A DNA stretch of 8,376 nt from Saprospiraceae bacterium. GTDB taxonomy: Bacteria > Bacteroidota > Bacteroidia > Chitinophagales > Saprospiraceae. The stretch covers positions 1 to 8,376 of the forward strand of contig JABWAJ010000232.1 of NCBI GenBank assembly GCA_013361075.1. Direction: 5' to 3'. Each line of letters starts with the position of its first letter. Position 1 is the first letter of the stretch. Below are positions 1 through 6,062 of this stretch, in pieces. The notes under the pieces were generated by a model. It did not search any database and was not told the DNA's origin. It was given only the letters and a program-made list of their open reading frames with translations. The translations under genes and the position numbers were made by a program.

Positions 1-1
1 C

Positions 2-199
2 CGCGGGCAAGGCATTTTAGACCAGTGTTACGAAGCATACAAAAAGCAATTTCAAAACAAATACGATTTTGCCATCACCGAAATTTCCATCAAAAACCAG
101 CGCTCCATCAACGCGCACAAGCGAATCGGTTTTTCAGAAATTCACCGCTATTTTGCGCCCAACGGAGAAGAATGGAGCGTGGTGATGTGGGAATGGTGA
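2..199 (+). CDS. GNAT family N-acetyltransferase, C-terminal fragment (5' end outside window)
   Basis: The reading frame is open from the window edge and gives 65 residues before a TGA stop. It starts with RGQGIL, which fits the end of the acetyl-CoA pyrophosphate-binding motif A (R/Q-x-x-G-x-G/A) of GNAT enzymes. It continues with NQRSINAHKRIGF (residues about 32-44), the usual motif B in which a conserved Asn precedes the helix and the 'GF' strand. The tail, with NGEEW and a final VVMWEW, is the closing beta strand. The family transfers an acyl group from acyl-CoA to an amine; the substrate is not visible here. About the first 90 residues should lie upstream of the window. It ends about 90 bases before the methyltransferase, with promoter-like sequence between, so it is probably a separate transcription unit. 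The family call is fairly secure; the role is unknown. Confidence 0.75.
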   Translation, partial: RGQGILDQCYEAYKKQFQNKYDFAITEISIKNQRSINAHKRIGFSEIHRYFAPNGEEWSVVMWEW

Positions 200-217
200 G
201 TTTTTAATTTCGGGATA

Positions 218-249
218 TTTGGAGAAGTGGCCGGAAGAAAATAAATTGA
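218..249 (+). promoter_or_regulatory. Candidate Bacteroidota-type promoter for the five-gene operon
   Basis: TTTG at 218-221 is followed by 20 bases and then TAAATTGA at 242-249. This matches the Bacteroidota pattern TTTG-N(17-23)-TAnnTTTG with one mismatch in the -7 element. Transcription would start near 255, about 30 bases before the preferred ATG at 286. The placement argues against the upstream TTG (256) and ATG (262) as start codons. It is a pattern match only. Confidence 0.45.
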
Positions 250-255
250 GCCAAA

Positions 256-271
256 TTGGGGATGTCCCCAA
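256..271. promoter_or_regulatory. Perfect 7+2+7 palindrome, possible operator
   Basis: TTGGGGA at 256-262 and TCCCCAA at 265-271 are exact reverse complements separated by TG. The palindrome lies at the predicted transcription start of the operon and before the preferred ATG at 286. That is where a dimeric repressor would bind. It could equally be a short 5' hairpin in the mRNA, although a two-base loop is too tight unless the inner pairs open. No regulator gene is visible in the window. Confidence 0.4.
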
Positions 272-285
272 GCAGATACGATAGC

Positions 286-987
286 ATGACTGAATCTATT
301 TATACAGACGAAAAGGGAAGGTACCTGAACAACAACCCGACCTGGCACACCGAAGATTCTCCCTGGAAAGCCCGGCAGATTCTGAAAATGATTGCTAAAA
401 ATCAGTTACCACTCCAATCCATCTGCGAGATCGGTTGTGGCGCCGGAGAAATTCTCAACCAACTGCATCAGTTGCTGCCGCCGGAGGTAACGTTTACTGG
501 CTACGAAATCTCAACCGACGCGCTGGAATTTTGCAAAGAACGCGCCAAAGACCGGCTGGAATTCAAGATGCAATCTTTGTATGAGATTGAAACTCATTAT
601 GACCTTTTGTTGATGATTGATGTTTTTGAGCACGTTGAGGATTATTTTGGTCTGATCCGGGCCGCTGGCGAAAAAGCGACGTATAAAATATTCCACATCC
701 CGCTCGACATCACTGTTTTAGCCGTTTTTCGCAATACCTTGCTGGCACCCAGAAAATCCGTTGGGCACATTCAATATTTTACCAAAGAAACAGCCCTTGC
801 CACGTTGAAAGATTGTGGTCTTGAAATTATTGACCACTTCTACACCCCTGCCCTGGATTTGCCCAGCAGCCAGCGCACCCTGCCTTCTAAATTTTTCTAC
901 CTGCCCAGAAAAATCCTTTATGCCATTAATAAAGACTTCGGTGTCAGGTTGTTGGGCGGATATTCATTGATGGTGTTGGCCAAATAA
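286..987 (+). CDS. Class I SAM-dependent methyltransferase
   Basis: The 233-residue product has the Rossmann-type methyltransferase core. Motif I is EIGCGAG (residues 48-54), the SAM-binding glycine loop. The acidic residue after strand 2 is E74 in TGYEIS. A strand-4 motif, MIDVFEHVED (110-119), carries the 'D.FEH' pattern common in methyltransferases acting on sugars, lipids or quinones. GHIQYFT (160-166) followed by a helix and an 'LE' strand is typical of Methyltransf_11/23-like proteins. The frame is open back to TTG 256 and ATG 262, but the ATG at 286 gives a typical N-terminus and fits the predicted promoter, so I chose it. It is the first gene of the operon and lies 23 bases before the desaturase-like gene. 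The substrate is unknown; the neighbours suggest a surface glycan or lipid. Confidence 0.82.
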   Translation: MTESIYTDEKGRYLNNNPTWHTEDSPWKARQILKMIAKNQLPLQSICEIGCGAGEILNQLHQLLPPEVTFTGYEISTDALEFCKERAKDRLEFKMQSLYEIETHYDLLLMIDVFEHVEDYFGLIRAAGEKATYKIFHIPLDITVLAVFRNTLLAPRKSVGHIQYFTKETALATLKDCGLEIIDHFYTPALDLPSSQRTLPSKFFYLPRKILYAINKDFGVRLLGGYSLMVLAK

Positions 988-1010
988 TCCGGCACAAAAC
1001 AAGCACGACT

Positions 1011-1943
1011 ATGCACAGGAACACAAAACTGATTGCTGAAACCATTTTGGTCTTTCTCCTGATCAGCATTTTGGCCGTTTGGGTGCAAGGGCTGGCCTTG
1101 TCGGTTGTTTGGAAAAGGCTGATTTACGGGCCAATCTTGTTGTTCCAGGGGCTTTGGTTTTACCGGTTCTACATTGTGGGGCACGAAGCGGCGCATAAAA
1201 AACTATTTGCTGAAAAGCCTGCACAAAACGATTTCTGGGGCAGTGTCGTCTTGTTGCCGCTGATGGTTCCGATTACGATCTACCGCAAAATCCACTATTT
1301 CCACCACGGTTTCAACCGAAAAGACGAACACACCTCCAATCTGGATACTTTTGTGGTAAAAAGGCCTCCGGGGTTGGTCAAAAAGGCTTACTACCACATC
1401 GTCTGGTACCTGAGTGTTTTTTTTGGGGGCTTTTTCATCCATTCCCTGGTTTCAGTCGTCCTGTTTTTATTCATTCCTCCCGCTTTGTCGGTGAAAATCT
1501 CCCCGGCGTTCAAGGGCTGGACGATGCGGGACCAATTGAGTTCCATCGGCCTGTTTGCCCTGGGCATTTTGTTGCACTTGTCCGTTTATTGGGCTTTTGG
1601 AAAAACCGTTTACGTTTACACACTGGGGTATCCGATTTTGTCTTTTGCGTGGGTATTGTCGCTGCTGGTTTATATTTTCCATTATGACACCACCATCGGC
1701 GACGGGGTACGCTACAATGTGCGGTCCGTGAACTACGTACCGGTCATTTCCTGGATTTTGATGAATTTTAACGAACACGCCACCCACCACCAATACCCAA
1801 ACATACCGTGGTACGAATTGCCGGAAAAACGAAAAGCACTGCCGGAGGCTTACCACGCACAAAACCAGCGTACCTGGAATTTTTTCAGAGCCATCCTCAA
1901 CCAGCTTAAAGGGCCAAACATCGTTCATGAGCACGACCATTAG
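1011..1943 (+). CDS. Membrane fatty acid desaturase/hydroxylase-like di-iron protein
   Basis: The 310-residue integral membrane protein carries the three histidine clusters of the FA_desaturase superfamily: HEAAH (58-62), HYFHH (95-99) and HATHH (256-260), the last in a context ending PNIPWYELP. These histidines bind the di-iron centre that uses O2 to desaturate or hydroxylate an acyl or isoprenoid chain. Hydrophobic segments lie at about 8-32, 38-56, 78-91, 127-155, 178-197 and 203-224, in the usual arrangement with histidine boxes on the cytoplasmic face. The final PWYxLP stretch resembles both acyl-lipid desaturases and carotenoid ketolases/hydroxylases, so the substrate cannot be assigned. 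The start lies 23 bases after the methyltransferase stop, and the 3' end overlaps the next gene by 17 bases, which suggests translational coupling. All expected metal ligands are present. Confidence 0.85.
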   Translation: MHRNTKLIAETILVFLLISILAVWVQGLALSVVWKRLIYGPILLFQGLWFYRFYIVGHEAAHKKLFAEKPAQNDFWGSVVLLPLMVPITIYRKIHYFHHGFNRKDEHTSNLDTFVVKRPPGLVKKAYYHIVWYLSVFFGGFFIHSLVSVVLFLFIPPALSVKISPAFKGWTMRDQLSSIGLFALGILLHLSVYWAFGKTVYVYTLGYPILSFAWVLSLLVYIFHYDTTIGDGVRYNVRSVNYVPVISWILMNFNEHATHHQYPNIPWYELPEKRKALPEAYHAQNQRTWNFFRAILNQLKGPNIVHEHDH

Positions 1944-2538
1944 GAGAGCACAAATTGAAGATGCCGCCGCTTTTGTTCGTATCAAAGACCAGCTACCCCT
2001 GCCCCTGGCGGATGGCGGGACCACAACCGGCGGTTTTTTGTTGGGAACAAACCTCGATACATACCGGCATTACATCAAAGATGCTTACTGCCTGGTTGCA
2101 ACAGGGGAACAAGGGGTGGTAGGTTTTGGCATTTTATTACCCGATCCCCTGCTTCGGGAATCCGAGGTCTGGCAAAAACGGGACCATGCAGCCTGGTACA
2201 TTGACTTGCCTGTTTATGAAAAGCAAAATCTGTGCTATTTTGAACAATTGGCCTTTTTGCCGGGGCATCGAAAAACGGTGCTCAAACTGTCTTACAACCT
2301 TATAAAGTGGGCTTTCGACGCCGGTCATCACGCTTTGTTCACCACTACAGTCAACAAACCTGTTCGCAATCTGGCGGCGCTTCCCTTCATCAAAGCGGCC
2401 GGAGGCATCCATGCCGGAAATATTGATGAGGTGTACCCAAGTATTGGCCCCATAAATTCCGATATTTACCTGATGTTATCGGGGGTGTTTTTTCAGAAAG
2501 CCCGGGCACATACCTTGTATCCTGTATTTAAAAGTTGA
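1927..2538 (+). CDS. GNAT-like acyltransferase with atypical motif A
   Basis: The 203-residue protein reads as a GNAT fold. It begins with TTIRRAQIEDAAAFVRIKDQ, the usual first strand and helix. A 'GVVGFGILL' strand (about 63-71) follows, then 'YFEQLAFLPGHR' (104-115) as the strand entering motif A. The motif B counterpart is NKPVRNLAALPFIKAAGG (143-160). The acetyl-CoA pyrophosphate loop is unusual: R/Q-x-x-G-x-G/A is replaced by HRKTVLKL, with no glycines. Either CoA binding differs or the protein is not a standard acetyltransferase. The gene starts inside the desaturase coding region (17-base overlap) and ends six bases before the deacetylase, so it is firmly within the operon. The substrate is unknown; transfer of an acyl group to an amino sugar or amino acid is only a contextual guess. 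Confidence 0.7.
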   Translation: MSTTIRRAQIEDAAAFVRIKDQLPLPLADGGTTTGGFLLGTNLDTYRHYIKDAYCLVATGEQGVVGFGILLPDPLLRESEVWQKRDHAAWYIDLPVYEKQNLCYFEQLAFLPGHRKTVLKLSYNLIKWAFDAGHHALFTTTVNKPVRNLAALPFIKAAGGIHAGNIDEVYPSIGPINSDIYLMLSGVFFQKARAHTLYPVFKS

Positions 2539-2591
2539 CCGATTATGGCCGGATACCGAAATGCCTTTCTCCGGTTTTTCAGAAAGCCCGG
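2489..2591 (+). repeat. 17-base direct repeat across a gene junction
   Basis: TTTTTCAGAAAGCCCGG occurs at 2489-2505, near the end of the GNAT-like gene, and again at 2575-2591, near the start of the deacetylase gene. The copies are offset by 86 bases and are read in different frames, so shared protein sequence does not explain the identity. Chance or a small duplication are both possible. Confidence 0.6.
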
Positions 2592-3579
2592 TGCACTGTT
2601 GCCAACCCCCTGGCTGGCGGCGTGGAGCGGCCAGCGTTTTATTGTCCCGGTTTACCACGCTGTTGCTGACGAAAACCCGGAGCACATCCGGCATTTATAC
2701 CCCGTTAAAACGGTTCGGGAATTCACCGCAGACCTCGATTTTTTGCTTAAGACCTACCAGCCCATCCGTTTGGCAGACCTCGAACTCCTGCTGAACGAGG
2801 GTATTTTCCCCAAAACCAATGCCTTTCTGCTGACGTTCGACGACGGCTTGCGCGAATTTTTTGACCTCATTGCCCCGTTGCTTTTGCAAAAAGGCATCCC
2901 GGCCATCTGTTTCCTCAACAGCGATTTTATTGACAACCGGGGCTTGTTTTTTCGATACAAGGCCAGTTTGCTGATTGGGACTTTTGAACGAAAAAAGGAA
3001 CAAGCATCGAACCCTCTGGTAACACAATGGCTCAGGCAATATGCAGCCGGTGCAAAAAATATCCGTTCGGCGCTTTTGTCCGTTTCCTATCAACACCAGG
3101 GCGCGCTGGACGAACTGGCCGCTGTAATTGACTTCGATTTTTCGGACTATCTGACCAGGCAACAGCCATACCTGAACAGCGGTCAGGTTGCTTCGCTCCA
3201 AAAACAAGGCTTTTTTTTTGGAGCGCACAGTTGCGACCACCCGGAATATCGTTTTTTGTCTCTGGAAGAGCAAATCCGGCAGACCAGGGAGAGTGTGGCC
3301 GACGTTTGCGAACGCTTCGCCCTACCCTACCGTACGTTTGCTTTTCCGTTTACAGATTACGGGGTTTCGAAAGCGTTTTTTCAAAACTTGTACGGGCAGG
3401 CACCCGTGCTCGACCTGTCATTTGGCTGTGCCGGCTTAAAAAAAGACAGCTTCCCCCGGCATATCCAACGCATCCCGTTTGAAACGGGCGACCTGAGCGC
3501 AAAAGAAATCCTGAACAATGAGTACCTTTATTTTTTGCTAAAAGCCCTGGCAGGCAAAAACCGCATCCGCCGGACATGA
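2545..3579 (+). CDS. NodB-type polysaccharide deacetylase (carbohydrate esterase 4-like)
   Basis: The 344-residue product shows the NodB fold motifs. VYHAV (36-40) is near the N-terminus, motif 1 is TFDDG (97-101; D99 the expected catalytic base and D100 the metal ligand), and motif 2 is HSCDH (228-232; two metal-binding His). The motif 3 region is RTFAFPFTDYG (263-273). These enzymes remove N-acetyl (or O-acetyl) groups from sugars such as GlcNAc, using a divalent metal. The segment between motifs 1 and 2 is long (about 127 residues) and includes a helical, charged insert around 140-205, longer than in minimal NodB domains. No signal peptide is evident, so the substrate may be a cytoplasmic lipid-linked sugar. 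The gene starts six bases after the GNAT-like gene and overlaps the next one by ATGA. An amine exposed by deacetylation would be a natural acceptor for the flanking GNAT proteins. Confidence 0.85.
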   Translation: MAGYRNAFLRFFRKPGALLPTPWLAAWSGQRFIVPVYHAVADENPEHIRHLYPVKTVREFTADLDFLLKTYQPIRLADLELLLNEGIFPKTNAFLLTFDDGLREFFDLIAPLLLQKGIPAICFLNSDFIDNRGLFFRYKASLLIGTFERKKEQASNPLVTQWLRQYAAGAKNIRSALLSVSYQHQGALDELAAVIDFDFSDYLTRQQPYLNSGQVASLQKQGFFFGAHSCDHPEYRFLSLEEQIRQTRESVADVCERFALPYRTFAFPFTDYGVSKAFFQNLYGQAPVLDLSFGCAGLKKDSFPRHIQRIPFETGDLSAKEILNNEYLYFLLKALAGKNRIRRT

Positions 3580-4661
3580 TCGAAATCAAGTTATTGGACA
3601 AAAAAGGCCTGGCCGAATACCTTTATTCCGACGCATACATTCAGTCGCCGGTTATCCCGGTTACCCGACACCGGGCATTGTCGCAAATCCGGAATCCGCG
3701 GGCGGAAGCAGAAGACGTGCTGCTGCTGCTGGCCTACGAAGGGTCGGTCCTGGTCGGTTATCTCGGCGTTTTGCCCGACCGCATGAACGGCAGCCTGAAA
3801 TGCGGCTGGATGTCGTGCCTGTGGATTGCCCCCGAGCACCGCGGAAAACAAATCGCCCAAAAACTGCTGCACCATTGTTTTGAAGCCTGGGGGCAAAAAA
3901 TACTCGCCACCGAATTTACTGCCCCGGCCAAAAAGCTTTACGACAAAACCGGCCTATTCCGGGATTTGCAGATAAAACGCGGCCTCCGGCTCTACCTCCG
4001 CTCTGACCTGTACACCTTGTTGTTGCCCCGAAACCCGTGGTTTGAAAAAATCGGCTTTTTCCTGAAAGCTTTTGACGCGGTGGCCAATGCCGTTTTGGAT
4101 ACCCGGTTTTTATTTTGGAAACCCGGACACAAGGGGTTAACCCTGGAATACATCCGTGAAATAGACGAAGAAACGGCACTTTTTATTGAACGCACGCGCA
4201 GCGTAAACGGCTTCCAAAAAGGTGCCGCAGAGTTGAATTGGATGCTCCAAAATCCGTGGGTGCTTTCTGCACCGGAAAAAGACGATTTCGGGAAGCGCTA
4301 CCATTTTTCTTCCACTGATTGTTCTTTTGATTTTCATGCGGTTAAAGTCAAAAATCAGGCCAACCAACTCCTTGCATTTTTGATTTTTTCCAAACGAAAC
4401 CGCTCGCTTAAGCTGCCGTTTTGTTATGTAGAAACGGAGACAGACGCCGTTTTGCAGGTCCTTGATTTTCACCTGCACCGCTGGCGGGTGAATGCGTTTA
4501 CGGTATTCCATCCTGCGCTGGTGGAAAGGTTGCGACAGCGCCAAAGCCTGCTTTTTTTAAAACGGGAAGTGCGGCGGCATTACCTGATTTCCCGGGTGTT
4601 TGATTTAGAAACTTCCGGTTTTGAAATTCAGGACGGAGACGGGGATTGCGGGTTTACGTAG
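3576..4661 (+). CDS. Double-length GNAT family N-acyltransferase
   Basis: The 361-residue protein has a clear N-terminal GNAT domain (about 1-140). A 'VLVGYLGVLP' strand (58-67) is followed by CGWMSCLWIAPEHRGKQIAQKLL (76-98, motif A) and APAKKLYDKTGLF, the motif B/'GF' equivalent. In motif A the central glycine is replaced: RGKQIA (89-94) instead of the usual R-x-x-G-x-A. The C-terminal part (about 180-345) again shows alternating strands and helices ('LLAFLIFSKRNRSLKLPFCYVE' region) consistent with a second, degenerate GNAT-like domain, so the protein is about twice the length of a single-domain GNAT. Its ATG overlaps the deacetylase stop (ATGA), indicating coupled translation and a shared task. 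It is the last gene of the operon and ends five bases from the convergent DinB-like gene. The acyl donor and acceptor are unknown. Confidence 0.75.
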   Translation: MIEIKLLDKKGLAEYLYSDAYIQSPVIPVTRHRALSQIRNPRAEAEDVLLLLAYEGSVLVGYLGVLPDRMNGSLKCGWMSCLWIAPEHRGKQIAQKLLHHCFEAWGQKILATEFTAPAKKLYDKTGLFRDLQIKRGLRLYLRSDLYTLLLPRNPWFEKIGFFLKAFDAVANAVLDTRFLFWKPGHKGLTLEYIREIDEETALFIERTRSVNGFQKGAAELNWMLQNPWVLSAPEKDDFGKRYHFSSTDCSFDFHAVKVKNQANQLLAFLIFSKRNRSLKLPFCYVETETDAVLQVLDFHLHRWRVNAFTVFHPALVERLRQRQSLLFLKREVRRHYLISRVFDLETSGFEIQDGDGDCGFT

Positions 4662-4666
4662 GGTTA

Positions 4667-5122
4667 TCAGGACAAATATTGCTTCATCAGCACCAACTGC
4701 CCCAAATGGTACACATCGTGGTGCACCACCCCGTGCAGCAGCACCGAAAAGGTGTGTTTTTTGCCGGGCACAATTTCCTGCATGCGCTCGTCGGCCATGG
4801 CTTCGAGGAGCCCGAGGAGTTCGTGTTGGGAAGCCTCCAGCCGCACCATAATTTCCGACCAGTTTTCGGCCGTTACCGGCGGGAAGTTTTCTTCTTCCAG
4901 TACTTTGTAATCGGCGTCTCCTTCCAGTTTGGCGATGGCGTATTCCCGCCAGGCCAGCATATGCCCTGCCAATTCGCCGACGGAGTGGCTTTCTCCGAGG
5001 CGTCGGGAAGCCAATGCTGCCGGGATGTCCCTCAGGATGTCCATCACTGCCGGGCCGTGCCAGGCTTCGCCGTCAAATGTGCGCCGGAATTGGTCAATAA
5101 GGTGGGTGCGTGGTGATTGCAT
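4667..5122 (-). CDS. DinB-like superfamily metal-binding protein
   Basis: The 151-residue minus-strand product fits the DinB/YfiT four-helix-bundle superfamily in length and motif order. WHGP (21-24) and 'MDILRDI' lie in the first helix, SVGELAGHMLAWRE (47-60) is the second with H54, and HHDVYHLGQL (134-143) is the diagnostic last helix. By family analogy, H54, H135 and H139 should be the three histidine ligands of a divalent metal. Members include thiol (bacillithiol or mycothiol) S-transferases and many proteins of unknown function, often linked to stress or detoxification. The exact reaction cannot be read from the sequence. It is transcribed towards the five-gene operon, with five bases between the two stops and no obvious terminator hairpin. 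An excellent TACATTTG element lies about 30 bases upstream of its ATG. Confidence 0.85.
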   Translation of the reverse strand: MQSPRTHLIDQFRRTFDGEAWHGPAVMDILRDIPAALASRRLGESHSVGELAGHMLAWREYAIAKLEGDADYKVLEEENFPPVTAENWSEIMVRLEASQHELLGLLEAMADERMQEIVPGKKHTFSVLLHGVVHHDVYHLGQLVLMKQYLS

Positions 5123-5151
5123 GGTTGTTTTGCTCTTGTTTGCGTGTGGAT

Positions 5152-5159
5152 CAAATGTA
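5152..5159 (-). promoter_or_regulatory. Candidate -7 promoter element (TACATTTG) for the DinB-like gene
   Basis: Read on the minus strand, 5159-5152 is TACATTTG, a perfect match to the Bacteroidota -7 consensus TAnnTTTG. It lies about 30 bases upstream of the DinB-like ATG, leaving a leader of roughly 25 bases. No clear -33 TTTG is visible at the usual spacing, so this is a half match. Confidence 0.45.
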
Positions 5160-5175
5160 GGGATTTTTTGGGAGT

Positions 5176-5207
5176 TTTGGAGATGTAAAGAGAATGGGTT
5201 AAATTTG
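5176..5207 (+). promoter_or_regulatory. Candidate Bacteroidota promoter for the nucleotidyltransferase pair
   Basis: TTTG at 5176-5179, a 20-base spacer, and TAAATTTG at 5200-5207 match the consensus TTTG-N(17-23)-TAnnTTTG exactly. The predicted transcript would start near 5213, about 35 bases before the ATG at 5250. The 127-base gap 5123-5249 therefore carries two divergent promoter candidates and little else recognisable. Confidence 0.6.
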
Positions 5208-5249
5208 GGGATGATTTCGATGTAACCATATCAGCCTAACCAATAGCCA

Positions 5250-5747
5250 ATGCCGATCAGATTCGATGAAAGAGGCTACATTATACCTCCGGAAAAAGAT
5301 GAAATGAGTTTAGAAGAATTCGAGGAAATATTCGTCAAGTCTTTTCCAGCAAGTTCTACCAGAGAAACTTTATTTGCCGGTTACATAAGTTACATGAGGC
5401 ATTTCAAAGTAGAGATCGCAGAAGATTTTATTCACTGGATTGGAGGAAGCTTTACAACAAAAAAAGTAAATCCCAACGATATAGACCTTGTGACCATTAT
5501 CCCCTATGAAACTTTTGAAGCGCACATCAAGTTGATAGAAGAAAAGTTTAGGAAGAAGAGCTTTTCCACGTATGGTATAGACGCATATTTTGTTGCAACC
5601 TATCCGGAGGGGCATGAAAAATTCAGTTTGTACCAAGGCAACTTAGCTTATTGGAACAATCAATTTTCAAAAACGAGGAAGAATAGAGCGGGACAGCGAT
5701 TTAAACGGGGGTATATTCAAATCACTTTCCAAAAACAGGAATTATGA
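5250..5747 (+). CDS. Polymerase-beta-type nucleotidyltransferase-like protein, DUF6932-like
   Basis: The 165-residue product resembles, from memory, the DUF6932 family: an N-terminal 'F-x-E-x-G-x-I-x-P' segment, a helix with SSTRETLFAGYISY (35-48), then WIGGSFTT (63-70) and NPNDIDLVTI (74-83). The G-S followed by D-x-D (G66-S67, D77, D79) is the signature of polymerase-beta-fold nucleotidyltransferases. D111 in GIDAYFV is well placed as the third carboxylate, so the metal site looks complete. Such proteins may transfer NMP to a protein or RNA; minimal nucleotidyltransferases act in some toxin-antitoxin systems, but this family's activity is not known to me. Its stop overlaps the next ATG (ATGA), marking a coupled two-gene unit. 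It lies in the lower-GC part of the window. Confidence 0.75.
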   Translation: MPIRFDERGYIIPPEKDEMSLEEFEEIFVKSFPASSTRETLFAGYISYMRHFKVEIAEDFIHWIGGSFTTKKVNPNDIDLVTIIPYETFEAHIKLIEEKFRKKSFSTYGIDAYFVATYPEGHEKFSLYQGNLAYWNNQFSKTRKNRAGQRFKRGYIQITFQKQEL

Positions 5748-5962
5748 GCCAAGCAGGATTTGAAGAAATAGCTGGCCGGGCAGTCAGAGCCAGCGAACTC
5801 ATCGAAGAAATCATCCAATTAGATGAGTTATTAATGCTTCACAAGCAACATGATGCGCATGCTTACGAGATGCAGCAATATTTGGACAGGCGTTCGGGGT
5901 TCGCAGAAGAATTGAACAGGTTGCTGAATCCTCATCACCTTAGGGTTGTATTTGAGGGGTGA
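5744..5962 (+). CDS. Small helical protein paired with the nucleotidyltransferase
   Basis: This 72-residue, acidic protein has no family I can name. It looks almost wholly alpha-helical: residues about 5-33 carry spaced Leu/Ile with Glu (ELIEEIIQLDELLMLHK), and a second helix covers about 38-61 before the short tail PHHLRVVFEG. The pattern suggests a helical hairpin or short coiled coil that binds a partner. Its ATG overlaps the nucleotidyltransferase stop by four bases, so the two are probably made in a fixed ratio and may form a complex. An antitoxin- or adaptor-like role is an inference. It is too short for a typical HEPN toxin domain. The start is well fixed by the ATGA overlap. Confidence 0.65.
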   Translation: MSQAGFEEIAGRAVRASELIEEIIQLDELLMLHKQHDAHAYEMQQYLDRRSGFAEELNRLLNPHHLRVVFEG

Positions 5963-5980
5963 ATTTTTTAGATGAATTTG
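5951..5980 (+). promoter_or_regulatory. Weak promoter candidate for the GIY-YIG-like gene
   Basis: TTTG at 5951-5954, an 18-base spacer and TGAATTTG at 5973-5980 match the Bacteroidota pattern with one mismatch at the -7 element. Transcription from about 5986 would leave a leader of roughly 75 bases before the ATG at 6063. That leader contains a GGAGAA/TTCTCC inverted repeat (5999-6004 with 6014-6019). Confidence 0.3.
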
Positions 5981-6062
5981 AAATCTACACTATAAACTGG
6001 AGAACGACTTGGCTTCTCCTAAATTTCAGATTGACTGGGTTGTCATTGTAATAATTACAGAT

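Noticed and set aside
256..285. TTG at 256 or ATG at 262 as the methyltransferase start
   Set aside because: Both fall within the palindrome at the predicted transcription start, and the added N-terminal residues are not typical; ATG 286 fits better. ATG 262 cannot be excluded.
2695..3273. Long minus-strand reading frame (192 codons) opposite the deacetylase gene
   Set aside because: It lies wholly antisense to a gene with clear NodB motifs, shows no recognisable domain, and has the composition of a mirror frame.
4646..5116. Plus-strand reading frame of 156 codons opposite the DinB-like gene
   Set aside because: The minus strand encodes the diagnostic HHDVYHLGQ motif and has a promoter element; the plus frame has no family features.
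5744..5962. R59-x4-H64 in the small protein as a HEPN-type RNase motif
   Set aside because: The spacing matches RX4-6H, but the residue after Arg is Leu rather than polar, and 72 residues is too short for a typical HEPN domain. I treat it as chance.
5999..6019. GGAGAA/TTCTCC inverted repeat as a terminator of the nucleotidyltransferase pair
   Set aside because: The stem is only six pairs, has a nine-base loop, and no T-run follows. It may be a leader hairpin, but there is no basis for calling a terminator.
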